Position numbers and translations under genes: made by a program. The notes below the pieces were generated by a model, which saw only the letters and a program-made list of their open reading frames with translations, was not told where the DNA came from and did no database searches. A stretch of 64,000 nt of DNA, from NCBI RefSeq assembly GCF_900142785.1, contig NZ_FRCD01000006.1:1-64000 (forward strand). The letters are read 5' to 3'. This stretch comes from Chryseobacterium carnipullorum (GTDB lineage: Bacteria; Bacteroidota; Bacteroidia; Flavobacteriales; Weeksellaceae). Shown piece by piece: positions 6,427 through 16,937 of the stretch (position 1 is its first letter; each line of letters opens with the position of its first letter).

Positions 6427-9400
6427 TTATTTTTTTGCTTTAATCATGTGGAAAATAAAAACTTCTGATTCACCACCTATTGTCTGTTTTTTAAAATTAT
6501 TAGTATTTATTTTATATGAAGTTTTTCCAAAATTAGATATTATCGATTTATCTTTAGAAAATGAAATCATTGACCGTGGAGCAGCTCCATTTATTTCAGT
6601 ACCTAGTAATGTATGGGCGTCCATATAGTTTTTTAGGGAACCGAAATGAGCAATATTATCAGCATGTGCTTGTTGCGATACCTTTAATGCATAATTTATT
6701 GCTGATTTCTGACTCATTCCTGAATAACTTGCTTCTATATAAGCATTTCTTGCAGCATCGCTCATTATATATCCTGTTTCTTCAGCAATTTGATTTTCCA
6801 AAGAATTATTCGTGGCCCTATAAACAGATGCTGTTGTACCTGCAGCAGATCCTACTCCAGCCGTCATTAATCCATCAGCAAATAGAATAGCATTAAATTT
6901 AGCATTTTGGCTTTCTTCTCCTCCCATGGTATTGCCATCCCATTTAGTCATTCTGGGGCCTAATCCAGAATAATCAGATTTATTAAAAAAGCTATTTCTT
7001 AAGAAATTTCCAAAATCAAGTGCTCCATCTGTAATCCCTTTTGTTAAGATACTTACTCCCATAGCTCCATAAATTGGTGTAGGTCCAGAATCCCTGTAAT
7101 CTTGTATAGCCCCACCAATAGTACTTGGAATTCTATCGTCTGGTGCTGGTGAGAATGTTGGGATATTTTCTATTGCTCCAACTGTAATATTACCATGAGA
7201 TTTACGTCCAAATAACCAGTCAAACGCTCTTCTTACAAAACTTCTCTTCCTTGGTGGATCACATGGATCACTGCCTCCCACTCTTTCCCCCATCATCCCT
7301 GTAGGATCTGCAAAGTTAACAGGATCGTTCCAAACATAAGCATACGGAGAGTTTGTAATTTCTGATAACGGGTCAACACTTAACCAGAAACTACGTTTCG
7401 GGTCATAATACCTTGCTCCGTAATAGTAGTACCCTGTTGCCATATCAAGTTCTTTGCCATTGAACTTGTAGGGGTTATCGTAATTCATGTTTGTATTTTC
7501 CATCAGCATTTCGCCATACGGCATGTACTCGTACCAGTTGGTAATTTTTCCAAGACTATTCACCAATACAGAAGATCCGCTCAGGTGATCAGGATGTATC
7601 CAGTACATTTCAGAGCCCAGAATTTCCGGTGGGGTGTAATTGCTCATGCATTCGTCTGATAAAAACTCAGACCACTTTCCACAAAATTTTCCATCACTTA
7701 AGGCAAGTTCATATATTTCTACAAGTTTTTTATAGCAATTTTCATTATGATCCTGCTGAAAAGTGTAGATCTGCTGCTCCATAAGAAAAGGACAGAGCGT
7801 TTCATCCTGCGTTGAAGAGGTGGGCGGAGCATATGTTCCCTGAGAATCTTCATTCTTTACCCATACTTCAGGAGGAAGCCCTGCATCTTTGATGATATTT
7901 TGCACTTCTTTTACCAATGAGGAGGCCAATTCGTCATATTCTCCGGAAAGGTTTATTTTAAATCTATGGGTAGGGATCTCACTTACCCGTGTTGCAATTT
8001 TCTGACTTCCCATATAATAGTGCTTGCTCATGGTTTTGTCATTCAGCACCAGATATCCGTTGGGATAATAAATAAAAGATCCCATCTGCGTTGTGTTGCT
8101 TGGATCATTGCCATTCACATACAGATTTTTAGAAACCGCATCATTTTTCAGAATTCTCTCTCCGGCTGCATCATATACATAATAATTGAAATTCTCCCTT
8201 TGCGTTATCACTGCTTTCAGGCGGTTTTGATGATCCCAAAACAATTCTCTGTATCCGGCAGAAACATTGCCAGACTGCTGTTGCTCTTCCTCAATCGTTA
8301 TAAGATTTCCGTTTGGATCATATCGAAATGATTCTCTTACATTGATCGCCTGGTTAACGGGAGCAGGACCACAATCCAGAGGAGCATTGAAATTGGCAAA
8401 CTTCGTATAGTTTATAGCAGTTACGGCATTAGGATGAGCACCGTCGTTATATTCATAGGTCCCTGCATCTCCTTCATTATTCGGATACTGGCAAACTCCA
8501 TTCTTATAGGTTTTAAGTTTAGAGTCTTTTATCGCCATGTTTCCTACTGCATTATACCCCATATTCAGTTCATAATACCTGGTAGTTTTCTTTCCGGTAG
8601 CTGTAATCCGGGCAGAGCTCAATCTTCCGAAAGGATCATAGGCGAATGTTTTGTTGGTTGCTATTCCCATATTCGTCGATGGATAATTTCCGGTCATAGG
8701 AGTTATTCCTTTGATCTTCACCAGATTTTCGTTTCCATCAAAAGTATACTGGTTTTTGCGGATACTGCTGTTGCCGGTGATGTACAACAATGAAAGCTCA
8801 TTCACCTTGCCCCACGCATCATAAGTATACTGTGTTTTGGTTTCGTTTCCTGCAAGGTAAGAAGTCATCTGATCTCTGTTGTCGTAGGTCATAGAATAGG
8901 CAATATTCATCGGCTTGCTCTTTCCCGGAAGCTTGCTAACGATTCTGTCCAGAAGTCCCGCCATATTATAGCTGTAAGTAACCTCTTCGGTATCGGGATA
9001 AAAAAGCTTATTGATTCTGCCATAGACATCATATGCAAAAGAGGTTTTAAACATTTTGGGTATATTGTTGGGGGCTACCACAACGCGCATATTTTCTCTT
9101 ACATTACCTGCCAGGTCATACTTAAAAGTTTGTGTGCCTGTTCTGTCTGTTTGTTTTACCAGCCTTCCTTTCTCTTCTTCAATACCTGTTTGCTGGCCAT
9201 ATTCAAAATGTACCGAGTGATCCGGATAGTTTACTTCCGTTAACTGATCAAAATTATAGGTATACTGTATTTTTTTTCCGATCGATTGCAGAACAGGATT
9301 ATAGGATTTAATCAGTTTCCCGGTCATATCATATTCAAACCCCGATTCTCCTGCATCAGGTTCTGTCTTTCTGATATTTCTTCCGAATTTGTCGTAGAGA

Positions 9401-12400
9401 TACTCTGTAATATGGTTTCCGGCATCCTGCATAGCCGTCATCTGATTAAGGCGATTATATTTGTAGCTCACCCATAGATCATTATTACCATCGGTTTGCT
9501 TACTCGAGGTTGTTCTGCCAAATTCATCGGTATACGAAATACTGGTATTTCCCAAAGGACTCACTACTCTTGTTGAAAACTGTGTAGTCCCGTATCTGTC
9601 CGCTCCAAATTCATAGAACATGTTAGTGGTAAGATTTTGCAGGCCATTATTAGTTGTGACATTAAACTGTGTCGTGCTCACAGGCCGGTCTAAGTCATCA
9701 TACACAGTTGTTGAATAGATTTTTGCGTCCTGATTCTCTGTAGTCGTGTAGTCATCAAACTTTTTAAGAGAAGTCATGATATCGGTCCCTGTTGTCACTT
9801 TATCTCTGAGAATTGTTTTTACAGGCCTTCCCAGGTGATCTTTAATCTGATAAATATTATTGGCAAAATAGTAGGTTTGATTTTCTTTTTTAAACAGTTT
9901 CTTTGACATTATGCCTTCTCCCCATGCATCGGTAAATAAACTGGTGAAATAATTAATGCCCTGAAACTCACTAGAACCGGCTTCTTTTCTTTCCGTAATG
10001 GCTACTGGTATCGTTTGTGAAGGATAGTAATACATCTTTATCGTCCAATCGGTATCCGACGGGGCAAGATACTGGGTAATCCTCCCGAATGAATCATAGG
10101 TATATTGAGCCTTTGCACCGTTAATGTCTTTTACAATAACAGGAACTCCCAAAAGATAATTATCATCATACTGAGTCGTGCTTGTATACCCGTAGGCATC
10201 AGTAGTAGCGATCAGATAGGTATGATAGACCGGATCATAAACATAATTGTAAAACATACGTTGTCCACTGGCAGAAACGGGCTGTGTCACTTTGGTTAAA
10301 TTTCCATATGCATCATACTCCATATCAAAATCTGCAGTCCCGGAAGAGCCGTTACTCCCGGTTCCTAAAATGTCATTTTTGATTTGTTTAATATTTTGTG
10401 CAGCATCCAGAATGGTCGTGCTTTTTCGCATGATCTCATTATTATATGCTGTTATAACCATTTTCTCTGAAGGAATTCCCACTATATTTTTAGCTCCCGG
10501 AGCATGATAGGAAATCTGGGTTTTTAAATCATCCTGAGTGTAGGTTAATGATGAACCTCTGTCGGTAGAGCGGGTAATATTTCCATATTTGTCATAGGTA
10601 TCATTAGTAAAGATTGTCGTTTTACTATGGCTTCCTGACCCTGAAAACTCGGTAAAGGTAGATTCTGTTTTATATAAAAGCGGGATAATTCTTCCCATAT
10701 CTTTATACTGCGGCTCAGGTTGAGATTCTGTCAGCTGATAATCTGAAGAAGAAGGCTGATCAAAATACCGGTAAGTATATTTCGTTTCGCTTCGTTTTCT
10801 ATTCTGGCTGTCCAGCATATAAGAGGAACGTACGATTCCTTTCTTATAAAAATACTGCCTTACTTTTGTGTCATTATAATTAACATAAAAATTATTTTCA
10901 CTGCCGGTATAATCAGTTTCATACTGGGTAACATAAGTTTGATGCAGGATATACTCATTAAAAACTTTTGTCTTTACGATTCCAAAACCTAAAAATTCTC
11001 TTTCTCTTCGGTCCTGTATTCCTTTTTCATATTCAAACCTGAAATATTGAGAAGTCTTTATCCTCTGTGGATCGAAAACCTGACCAAGAAAAGGAAGAGT
11101 AGTATCGATAGGTTTGAAATTCCATACAGCCATTCTGGATAGCAAGGTCTTCGAAAAAGGCATCTGATAGGTTCCGCCTACAAGAGTCTCAAGATTATCC
11201 TGTTGGTTGACGTTATCATATTCCATCATAATGATGCCCTGAAGAGGATTTTCAATGGTAAGCAGTAAATTGGCTTTTGGATAGTTATTATGATAATACG
11301 TTAATTCGGTATCATTTTCTGATACAAGTAAGTCTGGGTAACCATCCCCGTCAAAATCCCTCAGATCTACTTCCTGCTTACTTACAGATTTGTCTGTTCC
11401 TCCACCTGCAGAAACACAAATCTTTAATCCAAAGCAAGCACATAAAGTCCCGTACAGATTAAAGCCTGATGAATTTTGTTTGTTATCCAAACTGAAATTC
11501 TTATGAGCTCCATCAGTGGAAACAAAAGATGTTCCGCTGTTGATCAGAAAATCGTAGGTATTTCCGTTTTTAACAATTTTATCGGCAAGACCATCTCCGT
11601 TTAAATCTATCAATCCTGTTTTTGCTGTAGATTTGGATTTTGAAAGTCCTACACCACCCGCCCAGCTTCCATTGGCAAAACTGAAACCTCCACCTCCCGA
11701 AACGGCAAAAGAATCTCCCTTCGACACCTCCGAAACATCCCATCCGTAAGGCTCTACCGCAAACCCATTTCCTGTATTGACATAGGAATTTCCATCAGAA
11801 ATATAATCGGTGAGACCATCTCCATTGATGTCTGCCCACACTCCTGTACCCTGAGCCCATGCTTTTCCAATGGTAACATTAAGCCCTATTCCCAATGCGA
11901 AAGACGAAGATCCTGTATGCAAATCCTTTTCTCCTGCTATCGCAAAGAATGAGTTCGAAGTATTGCTAAATTTGGCTACGGAAGCGGAAGCTGAAAGTCC
12001 TGCCCCCAATACCAGACCTTTATTTGTAATTTCTTTTTTACTTATAGAAGATACGGCATCCAACTGGCCCAAAACATTGGTTTTCTGGTGATAACTTCCT
12101 GAAATAATATCAGGATAATGGTCTCCGTTAAAATCCTGAAAGTAATCAGAAGTTTTTTCATTAGAAAATCCAGCGTGTCCGCTGATACCAAGCCATGGGA
12201 TTATTGATCCTGCTACATAGGCATGAAAAGCATCGGATTGAGAACGAAGGATGATTCCTCGTGGATTAGGTACTGAAAAAACGGGCGTTGTGATGACAGT
12301 AGAAGTAGTGGATGATACTCCCAGCACAAAAGGCTGCAGATCATATTCAGACAATTCTGCCGGTTCCAGAGGAGATACATAGGCATCTTTCTCAGCGTCT

Positions 12401-15400
12401 AACTGCAGTGGAGTAAAATATCGGTTATTATTCTGCTGCATGATATAATTCGTCATACAGGTAAAATAATCCGGAGCAGAAGGATTACAAGGAGAAGCCC
12501 CGCCTGGAGCCGGAATATTTCCCAGAGGATTGCTTGTAAATTCATTTTCACGAATTGCCTGGTTGACAAACTTGGAACCATTGTAACTGAAACCACCCCA
12601 GCCCTGATATACCAGGCCTGTATTCATATTATAGTGGGTATTGTTGGAGCGGTACGCAAAATAATCAGCCTTATTTTCAGTATTGGCCATAAGAGGATCT
12701 CCTATGAATGCAGAATTAATAATAAAAGGGTTTTCTGAAGCTAATTTTTTTGTAACCACATAGTCCGGCGAACTGATCTCAAAATAAAATGGAAGCATAC
12801 AAAGTTCTTCGTAACGAATTGGAATCGTTGCAAAAAATGCACATATATCGATCTTCGGTATCGGCATCACATTATTGATGACGTTCACTGTATTTTTCGC
12901 CGTATAGACTTTCCCATTGTTATCCTTTATTTTTAAGGAAAAAGTAACGGTGGTGGTATGTGATGGGTTTAAGTTTATCGTATAATTGTTTAGGGTACTA
13001 TTGCCATTAAAATCCGGGAATATATATCCGAAACCTGCCGGAGGGCAGCGTGGACAATCCCCTTTAACGCTACAAAAAGGTTGACCTACGTATTTTCTAA
13101 AATCTCTGGGTAAAGTATTAATCAACCTTTCAGAATAAGGATTGTACTGTACCAAAGCTTTTATTGCAGTAGTATCAGTAGCCGACGTTATGGTAAGAGC
13201 AGGCTTCCATTTGATTTTTTCCCATGAGACATTGGTATCAGAAGAAACATCAAAGTGGATGAGGGTCATTGTAGAATCTGAAGGGTTTTGATTAACCAAT
13301 AGATTGGAAATATCCGAATTGGGAATCTCATTGGCGGCTACAGTGACCGTACTTAAATCACTGTCTTTTGGTAATCTGTGATGATATATCAACGTAGTAA
13401 CCGGCGGTGGTATCGCTCCTGTACTATTGGATATGGAATGTACGCTTTTAAAGATTTTAAAGTCAATATCATCCGTAAATTTTTCATTATTTAATGAGCT
13501 CCAGGAAATGTTAACTTTACTTTTCTCTCCCACCACATTTTGTTTCTGACTCGATGCTAAATAATGAGTTCTTGCATCAAATTTAAAATAAGAATTGTTA
13601 TTAGCATCCAGCAAGTCTACATCAGGGCCTCCTGAAACAGAGCTGTATCTTATATTGGTGTATAGTTTAACGCGGTCTCCATTCTGATCGGTTTTAGAAG
13701 AAGCAATCACAAATATTCTTTGACCCTTTTCAACGTGAGTGGTAGCACTCTGAGCCTGAAATTGCCCCTGGGTATTTAAGGTAACGGTTGAAGAAATCTG
13801 GGAGGAATTAGCAGGATTATATCCGGAAATATCTTCATTTATTTTTGTCATTTCTCCTTTCTCAATCCAGACATCCACACCGTCCTGTGAATTTTGAAGT
13901 AATGTTATTTCATTGCTGATACGAATATCTCCTGACACAGGAGCTTCCCACATTCTCACAATATTGGCCAGTGAAGAAGAAAACTGAGTGGTCGTTACTG
14001 TCGTATCCTGAACTGCTGAGCTTCCCGCCAAAATAGCATTAGGCGTTTCTTCTGTAACGTTCATATTTCCGCTGGCAGACTGGGTCATGAACTGAGGGGC
14101 GCCGTTTCTTATTTTATTAAAAAAAACATCTCCATAACGAATCATATCCACAAGTCCATCCCCATTAACGTCCGAAAAATAGATCGGGGAATTGCTGTTA
14201 CCAAAAGAATAATTAGCACCCACGACTCCTCTGGCGAAAGAATATTCTAAACCAAGAGTGGTATTATAGCTGTTATGAGTATATATAGGAGTTTCTCCCG
14301 GAAGTCCCGAAGAAGAATATACGCCGCTAAATCCTGTTATGATGTTTTTTCTGAAATTGATATTACCATTTGATGAATAGAATGTCTTATCTAACAATCC
14401 GTCTCCATCCATATCTAAAAGTTGATTTTTACCATAGGCATTGTTGTCATCATAACTTCCTGTGATACCCACTGTTCCTTTTTTGTCGATTCCTACAAAA
14501 AAGCACGCCCCCCCGCCAAAACTTACAGCTCCGCGGATATTTTTATTTTTACTGTAGGTCCCTGAAATAAAACTCGTATTCCCACCGGAAAAGGAACCTA
14601 CATCCCCATTATCCTTTGGTGTGTTATATACTTTCGTAACCGTTTTTCCAAAGATTTCCACACTTTTATCATAAGCTAAAAGATGCTTATTAAATATATT
14701 TCCATTCCCATCTTTCTGTATAATCTCTGTTAAAAGTCTCTTGGAAAAAAGTCCTACAGAGGTATTTTTTAACTCATATTCACGGATGTTGGTACTGGCC
14801 CGTTTAACTCTAATCTTGTTTAATATTTTTGCGTCTGCCAATTTAACTCCCAGCTTATAGTTAAAAGTCATATCTCCCCTGACTCCCGCTTCATTCTCGA
14901 ATTCAATAACGGTATTATTGCTGTAAGTAATCCTTGACAGGTACTTATTTTTACCTCCTCCATCGAATGAGTCTGAATAGGTATAGGTGATGGTATTTCC
15001 GAAACGATCAGTCACTTTAGACAAAAACCATTTTACAACATTACCTGAAGAATTACTTGAAGGATTATTGGTCAATACATCCAGATACTCTTTTTTTGTT
15101 CCGCTTCCATCCAGAATCACCCACGTATAATCTGAAGGGGAAGATCCTTTCCTTGTTATTACATAGCCTTCTTTAATCCCATTTCGGTAATAAAATTGTC
15201 TGTTGGAAGTTCTTGCCTCAGAATAAGGAAGTTTATTGGGCAAGTAATCATCCCTGAAAACAAGCTGTTCACCGGCCATTAAATAAATTTCAGTTTCCTG
15301 ACTACCAAATGAGGGCACTCCCCATCGTGTATCGATATCGATGGTCTCTACAGGAATATCCCAGCCTGTTCCAGCCCATCCGAATTTATTGTCACTGTTA

Positions 15401-16917
15401 TAAACAATAGACACATTAGGCTGAAAACCTCCAATTCCTGCGGGTACTTCAATAGGATATTTTACATTGGTGGTCCCTTGCTGATTGGGAGTGGGTGGCG
15501 CAATCAAATTAATTTTAGATGCCGGATTGGCAACGGGCATATCATTGAAAGCTGTTTGAGCATTTGCTCCCGTTTCAGGACTTTCAGGTTGCTTCACAAC
15601 ACCCGCCATAAAATCAACGTTGCTTAATGAAGTATGAAGGACAATATATTTTTTTACGGTATTGATACTATCGATATTGATAGGTGACCATTCTTTTTTG
15701 GTATAGTCAAACGTAAATGCAGTAATATCTTTTTCCTGATATCCCTTGGGAAGTTGATCTTGATCATAAGGCAAGCGAACCTGTATTTCTTTTACCGTGC
15801 TGTTACTGAACCGAAACCCCGAATAATTACGGCTCACATTAATTGTCGAGAGATCTACCGGAGGCATATCAATCAACCTTAATCCTTTTACCGTTCCTGA
15901 TACATCTTCTGAAACAATAGTATGGCCTTTGGTTTCATATTGGCCCATATCCGATAAAAAAGAATCTTCTGTGCTCTTTTCAAGAATCATTTCTGGTGTA
16001 TTTTGTCCACCATTGAATGTAACCGTTAAGGACTTTTTATCTAAATTTTCATAGGAGATATATTCAAATTCGTTTCCTTTCAAGTCTATTTTTTTACCGC
16101 CAATTTCAAACGATTTGATTCCTGATTTAGGATCTGTGAAACCACGGATGTAGGCAACTTTATCATTGTATATTTTCGAAATTACAGTATAAGGTACAGA
16201 GGAATTACTTTTTTGTTCTATAATGCGAACATTCTTAATTGTATAATAATCTCCCTTACTCAGGGCGTTGAATAAGATTTTATTATCTCCCGTTTTCAGG
16301 AGTGCAGGACTAAGGGGTTCAGAGACTGAAGTCCAACCCTTTTTCTTGTGTTTGACATAGCCTCCCATTGCAAAACTACCATTAACACTACGCGTCACAG
16401 AATTCACATCCGAATAACCGTCTACTTCATAAGTAAGAACATAGGTTTTATCAGGATCTACAGCCGAAAGATGAACATCAAATATATTATCGGAAGCATT
16501 TCCATCTTCTCTTTGTGGATCTTTATTCCCGATTTCTCCTATATATCCTGAGTTGATCAGCCTGGAACTGAAACCATCTGATGATGAATGGATTTCGTTT
16601 GATCCCAAATTGGATGAATATTTAAACGTTTTATTATTCATCAGGGAAGCAGAATCCGCTACCCTATTTACTAAAGAACGAGAGGAAAGATCTGATGATG
16701 TTCTATCAATGCTCTTATCATTTTTAACGAGCTTTAGAAAATCGCAATTAATTTTAAAAGGATTAAAATGTTGAGGTGAACTTTTTACCGTTCTTAGAAT
16801 ATTCTGATCCTTATGGGTGACTTTATAGAATGTCCAGCTGCTTAGAGAGAGCATGATAGGGATAAGAACAGGTAACAGTTCAATGTTCTTAATGCTGAAG
16901 AATGAGCTTCTTTTCAT
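6427..16917 (-). CDS. Giant Tc/Rhs toxin: SpvB/TcdB-like plus RHS core with ADP-ribosyltransferase-like tip
   Basis: 3496 residues. One hydrophobic segment at about 12-32 suggests an export signal or anchor. Around 466-540 lies an SpvB-type start (PAGIGGFQPNVSIVYNSDNK, then GWAGTGWDIP). FG-GAP-like DxNGDGxxD repeats occur near 835, 920, 1598, 1697, 1770 and 1855, with a TcdB-like middle around 1870-1960. RHS YD repeats run from about 2200 to 2925, and the Rhs core from about 3105 to 3215 (YYYGARYYDPKRSFWLSVDP ending FADPTGM). The layout matches the B and C subunits of Tc toxins fused into one shell. The tip (3216-3496) has VYR (R3367), SFS (3452-3454) and ESE (3483-3485), the R-S-E signature of arginine-type ADP-ribosyltransferases. 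A T9SS-sorted partner precedes it by 20 bp and a candidate immunity gene follows. The tip function and export route are inferred. Confidence 0.85.
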   Translation of the reverse strand: MKRSSFFSIKNIELLPVLIPIMLSLSSWTFYKVTHKDQNILRTVKSSPQHFNPFKINCDFLKLVKNDKSIDRTSSDLSSRSLVNRVADSASLMNNKTFKYSSNLGSNEIHSSSDGFSSRLINSGYIGEIGNKDPQREDGNASDNIFDVHLSAVDPDKTYVLTYEVDGYSDVNSVTRSVNGSFAMGGYVKHKKKGWTSVSEPLSPALLKTGDNKILFNALSKGDYYTIKNVRIIEQKSNSSVPYTVISKIYNDKVAYIRGFTDPKSGIKSFEIGGKKIDLKGNEFEYISYENLDKKSLTVTFNGGQNTPEMILEKSTEDSFLSDMGQYETKGHTIVSEDVSGTVKGLRLIDMPPVDLSTINVSRNYSGFRFSNSTVKEIQVRLPYDQDQLPKGYQEKDITAFTFDYTKKEWSPINIDSINTVKKYIVLHTSLSNVDFMAGVVKQPESPETGANAQTAFNDMPVANPASKINLIAPPTPNQQGTTNVKYPIEVPAGIGGFQPNVSIVYNSDNKFGWAGTGWDIPVETIDIDTRWGVPSFGSQETEIYLMAGEQLVFRDDYLPNKLPYSEARTSNRQFYYRNGIKEGYVITRKGSSPSDYTWVILDGSGTKKEYLDVLTNNPSSNSSGNVVKWFLSKVTDRFGNTITYTYSDSFDGGGKNKYLSRITYSNNTVIEFENEAGVRGDMTFNYKLGVKLADAKILNKIRVKRASTNIREYELKNTSVGLFSKRLLTEIIQKDGNGNIFNKHLLAYDKSVEIFGKTVTKVYNTPKDNGDVGSFSGGNTSFISGTYSKNKNIRGAVSFGGGACFFVGIDKKGTVGITGSYDDNNAYGKNQLLDMDGDGLLDKTFYSSNGNINFRKNIITGFSGVYSSSGLPGETPIYTHNSYNTTLGLEYSFARGVVGANYSFGNSNSPIYFSDVNGDGLVDMIRYGDVFFNKIRNGAPQFMTQSASGNMNVTEETPNAILAGSSAVQDTTVTTTQFSSSLANIVRMWEAPVSGDIRISNEITLLQNSQDGVDVWIEKGEMTKINEDISGYNPANSSQISSTVTLNTQGQFQAQSATTHVEKGQRIFVIASSKTDQNGDRVKLYTNIRYSSVSGGPDVDLLDANNNSYFKFDARTHYLASSQKQNVVGEKSKVNISWSSLNNEKFTDDIDFKIFKSVHSISNSTGAIPPPVTTLIYHHRLPKDSDLSTVTVAANEIPNSDISNLLVNQNPSDSTMTLIHFDVSSDTNVSWEKIKWKPALTITSATDTTAIKALVQYNPYSERLINTLPRDFRKYVGQPFCSVKGDCPRCPPAGFGYIFPDFNGNSTLNNYTINLNPSHTTTVTFSLKIKDNNGKVYTAKNTVNVINNVMPIPKIDICAFFATIPIRYEELCMLPFYFEISSPDYVVTKKLASENPFIINSAFIGDPLMANTENKADYFAYRSNNTHYNMNTGLVYQGWGGFSYNGSKFVNQAIRENEFTSNPLGNIPAPGGASPCNPSAPDYFTCMTNYIMQQNNNRYFTPLQLDAEKDAYVSPLEPAELSEYDLQPFVLGVSSTTSTVITTPVFSVPNPRGIILRSQSDAFHAYVAGSIIPWLGISGHAGFSNEKTSDYFQDFNGDHYPDIISGSYHQKTNVLGQLDAVSSISKKEITNKGLVLGAGLSASASVAKFSNTSNSFFAIAGEKDLHTGSSSFALGIGLNVTIGKAWAQGTGVWADINGDGLTDYISDGNSYVNTGNGFAVEPYGWDVSEVSKGDSFAVSGGGGFSFANGSWAGGVGLSKSKSTAKTGLIDLNGDGLADKIVKNGNTYDFLINSGTSFVSTDGAHKNFSLDNKQNSSGFNLYGTLCACFGLKICVSAGGGTDKSVSKQEVDLRDFDGDGYPDLLVSENDTELTYYHNNYPKANLLLTIENPLQGIIMMEYDNVNQQDNLETLVGGTYQMPFSKTLLSRMAVWNFKPIDTTLPFLGQVFDPQRIKTSQYFRFEYEKGIQDRREREFLGFGIVKTKVFNEYILHQTYVTQYETDYTGSENNFYVNYNDTKVRQYFYKKGIVRSSYMLDSQNRKRSETKYTYRYFDQPSSSDYQLTESQPEPQYKDMGRIIPLLYKTESTFTEFSGSGSHSKTTIFTNDTYDKYGNITRSTDRGSSLTYTQDDLKTQISYHAPGAKNIVGIPSEKMVITAYNNEIMRKSTTILDAAQNIKQIKNDILGTGSNGSSGTADFDMEYDAYGNLTKVTQPVSASGQRMFYNYVYDPVYHTYLIATTDAYGYTSTTQYDDNYLLGVPVIVKDINGAKAQYTYDSFGRITQYLAPSDTDWTIKMYYYPSQTIPVAITERKEAGSSEFQGINYFTSLFTDAWGEGIMSKKLFKKENQTYYFANNIYQIKDHLGRPVKTILRDKVTTGTDIMTSLKKFDDYTTTENQDAKIYSTTVYDDLDRPVSTTQFNVTTNNGLQNLTTNMFYEFGADRYGTTQFSTRVVSPLGNTSISYTDEFGRTTSSKQTDGNNDLWVSYKYNRLNQMTAMQDAGNHITEYLYDKFGRNIRKTEPDAGESGFEYDMTGKLIKSYNPVLQSIGKKIQYTYNFDQLTEVNYPDHSVHFEYGQQTGIEEEKGRLVKQTDRTGTQTFKYDLAGNVRENMRVVVAPNNIPKMFKTSFAYDVYGRINKLFYPDTEEVTYSYNMAGLLDRIVSKLPGKSKPMNIAYSMTYDNRDQMTSYLAGNETKTQYTYDAWGKVNELSLLYITGNSSIRKNQYTFDGNENLVKIKGITPMTGNYPSTNMGIATNKTFAYDPFGRLSSARITATGKKTTRYYELNMGYNAVGNMAIKDSKLKTYKNGVCQYPNNEGDAGTYEYNDGAHPNAVTAINYTKFANFNAPLDCGPAPVNQAINVRESFRYDPNGNLITIEEEQQQSGNVSAGYRELFWDHQNRLKAVITQRENFNYYVYDAAGERILKNDAVSKNLYVNGNDPSNTTQMGSFIYYPNGYLVLNDKTMSKHYYMGSQKIATRVSEIPTHRFKINLSGEYDELASSLVKEVQNIIKDAGLPPEVWVKNEDSQGTYAPPTSSTQDETLCPFLMEQQIYTFQQDHNENCYKKLVEIYELALSDGKFCGKWSEFLSDECMSNYTPPEILGSEMYWIHPDHLSGSSVLVNSLGKITNWYEYMPYGEMLMENTNMNYDNPYKFNGKELDMATGYYYYGARYYDPKRSFWLSVDPLSEITNSPYAYVWNDPVNFADPTGMMGERVGGSDPCDPPRKRSFVRRAFDWLFGRKSHGNITVGAIENIPTFSPAPDDRIPSTIGGAIQDYRDSGPTPIYGAMGVSILTKGITDGALDFGNFLRNSFFNKSDYSGLGPRMTKWDGNTMGGEESQNAKFNAILFADGLMTAGVGSAAGTTASVYRATNNSLENQIAEETGYIMSDAARNAYIEASYSGMSQKSAINYALKVSQQAHADNIAHFGSLKNYMDAHTLLGTEINGAAPRSMISFSKDKSIISNFGKTSYKINTNNFKKQTIGGESEVFIFHMIKAKK
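7312..7392 (-). repeat. 81-bp Rhs-core direct repeat, copy B
   Basis: The intact counterpart of 2359-2439, located in the rhs gene just before the tip junction. See copy A for the alignment. Confidence 0.8.
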
Positions 16918-16937
16918 AGGTTGGATGTCGTGTTTTA

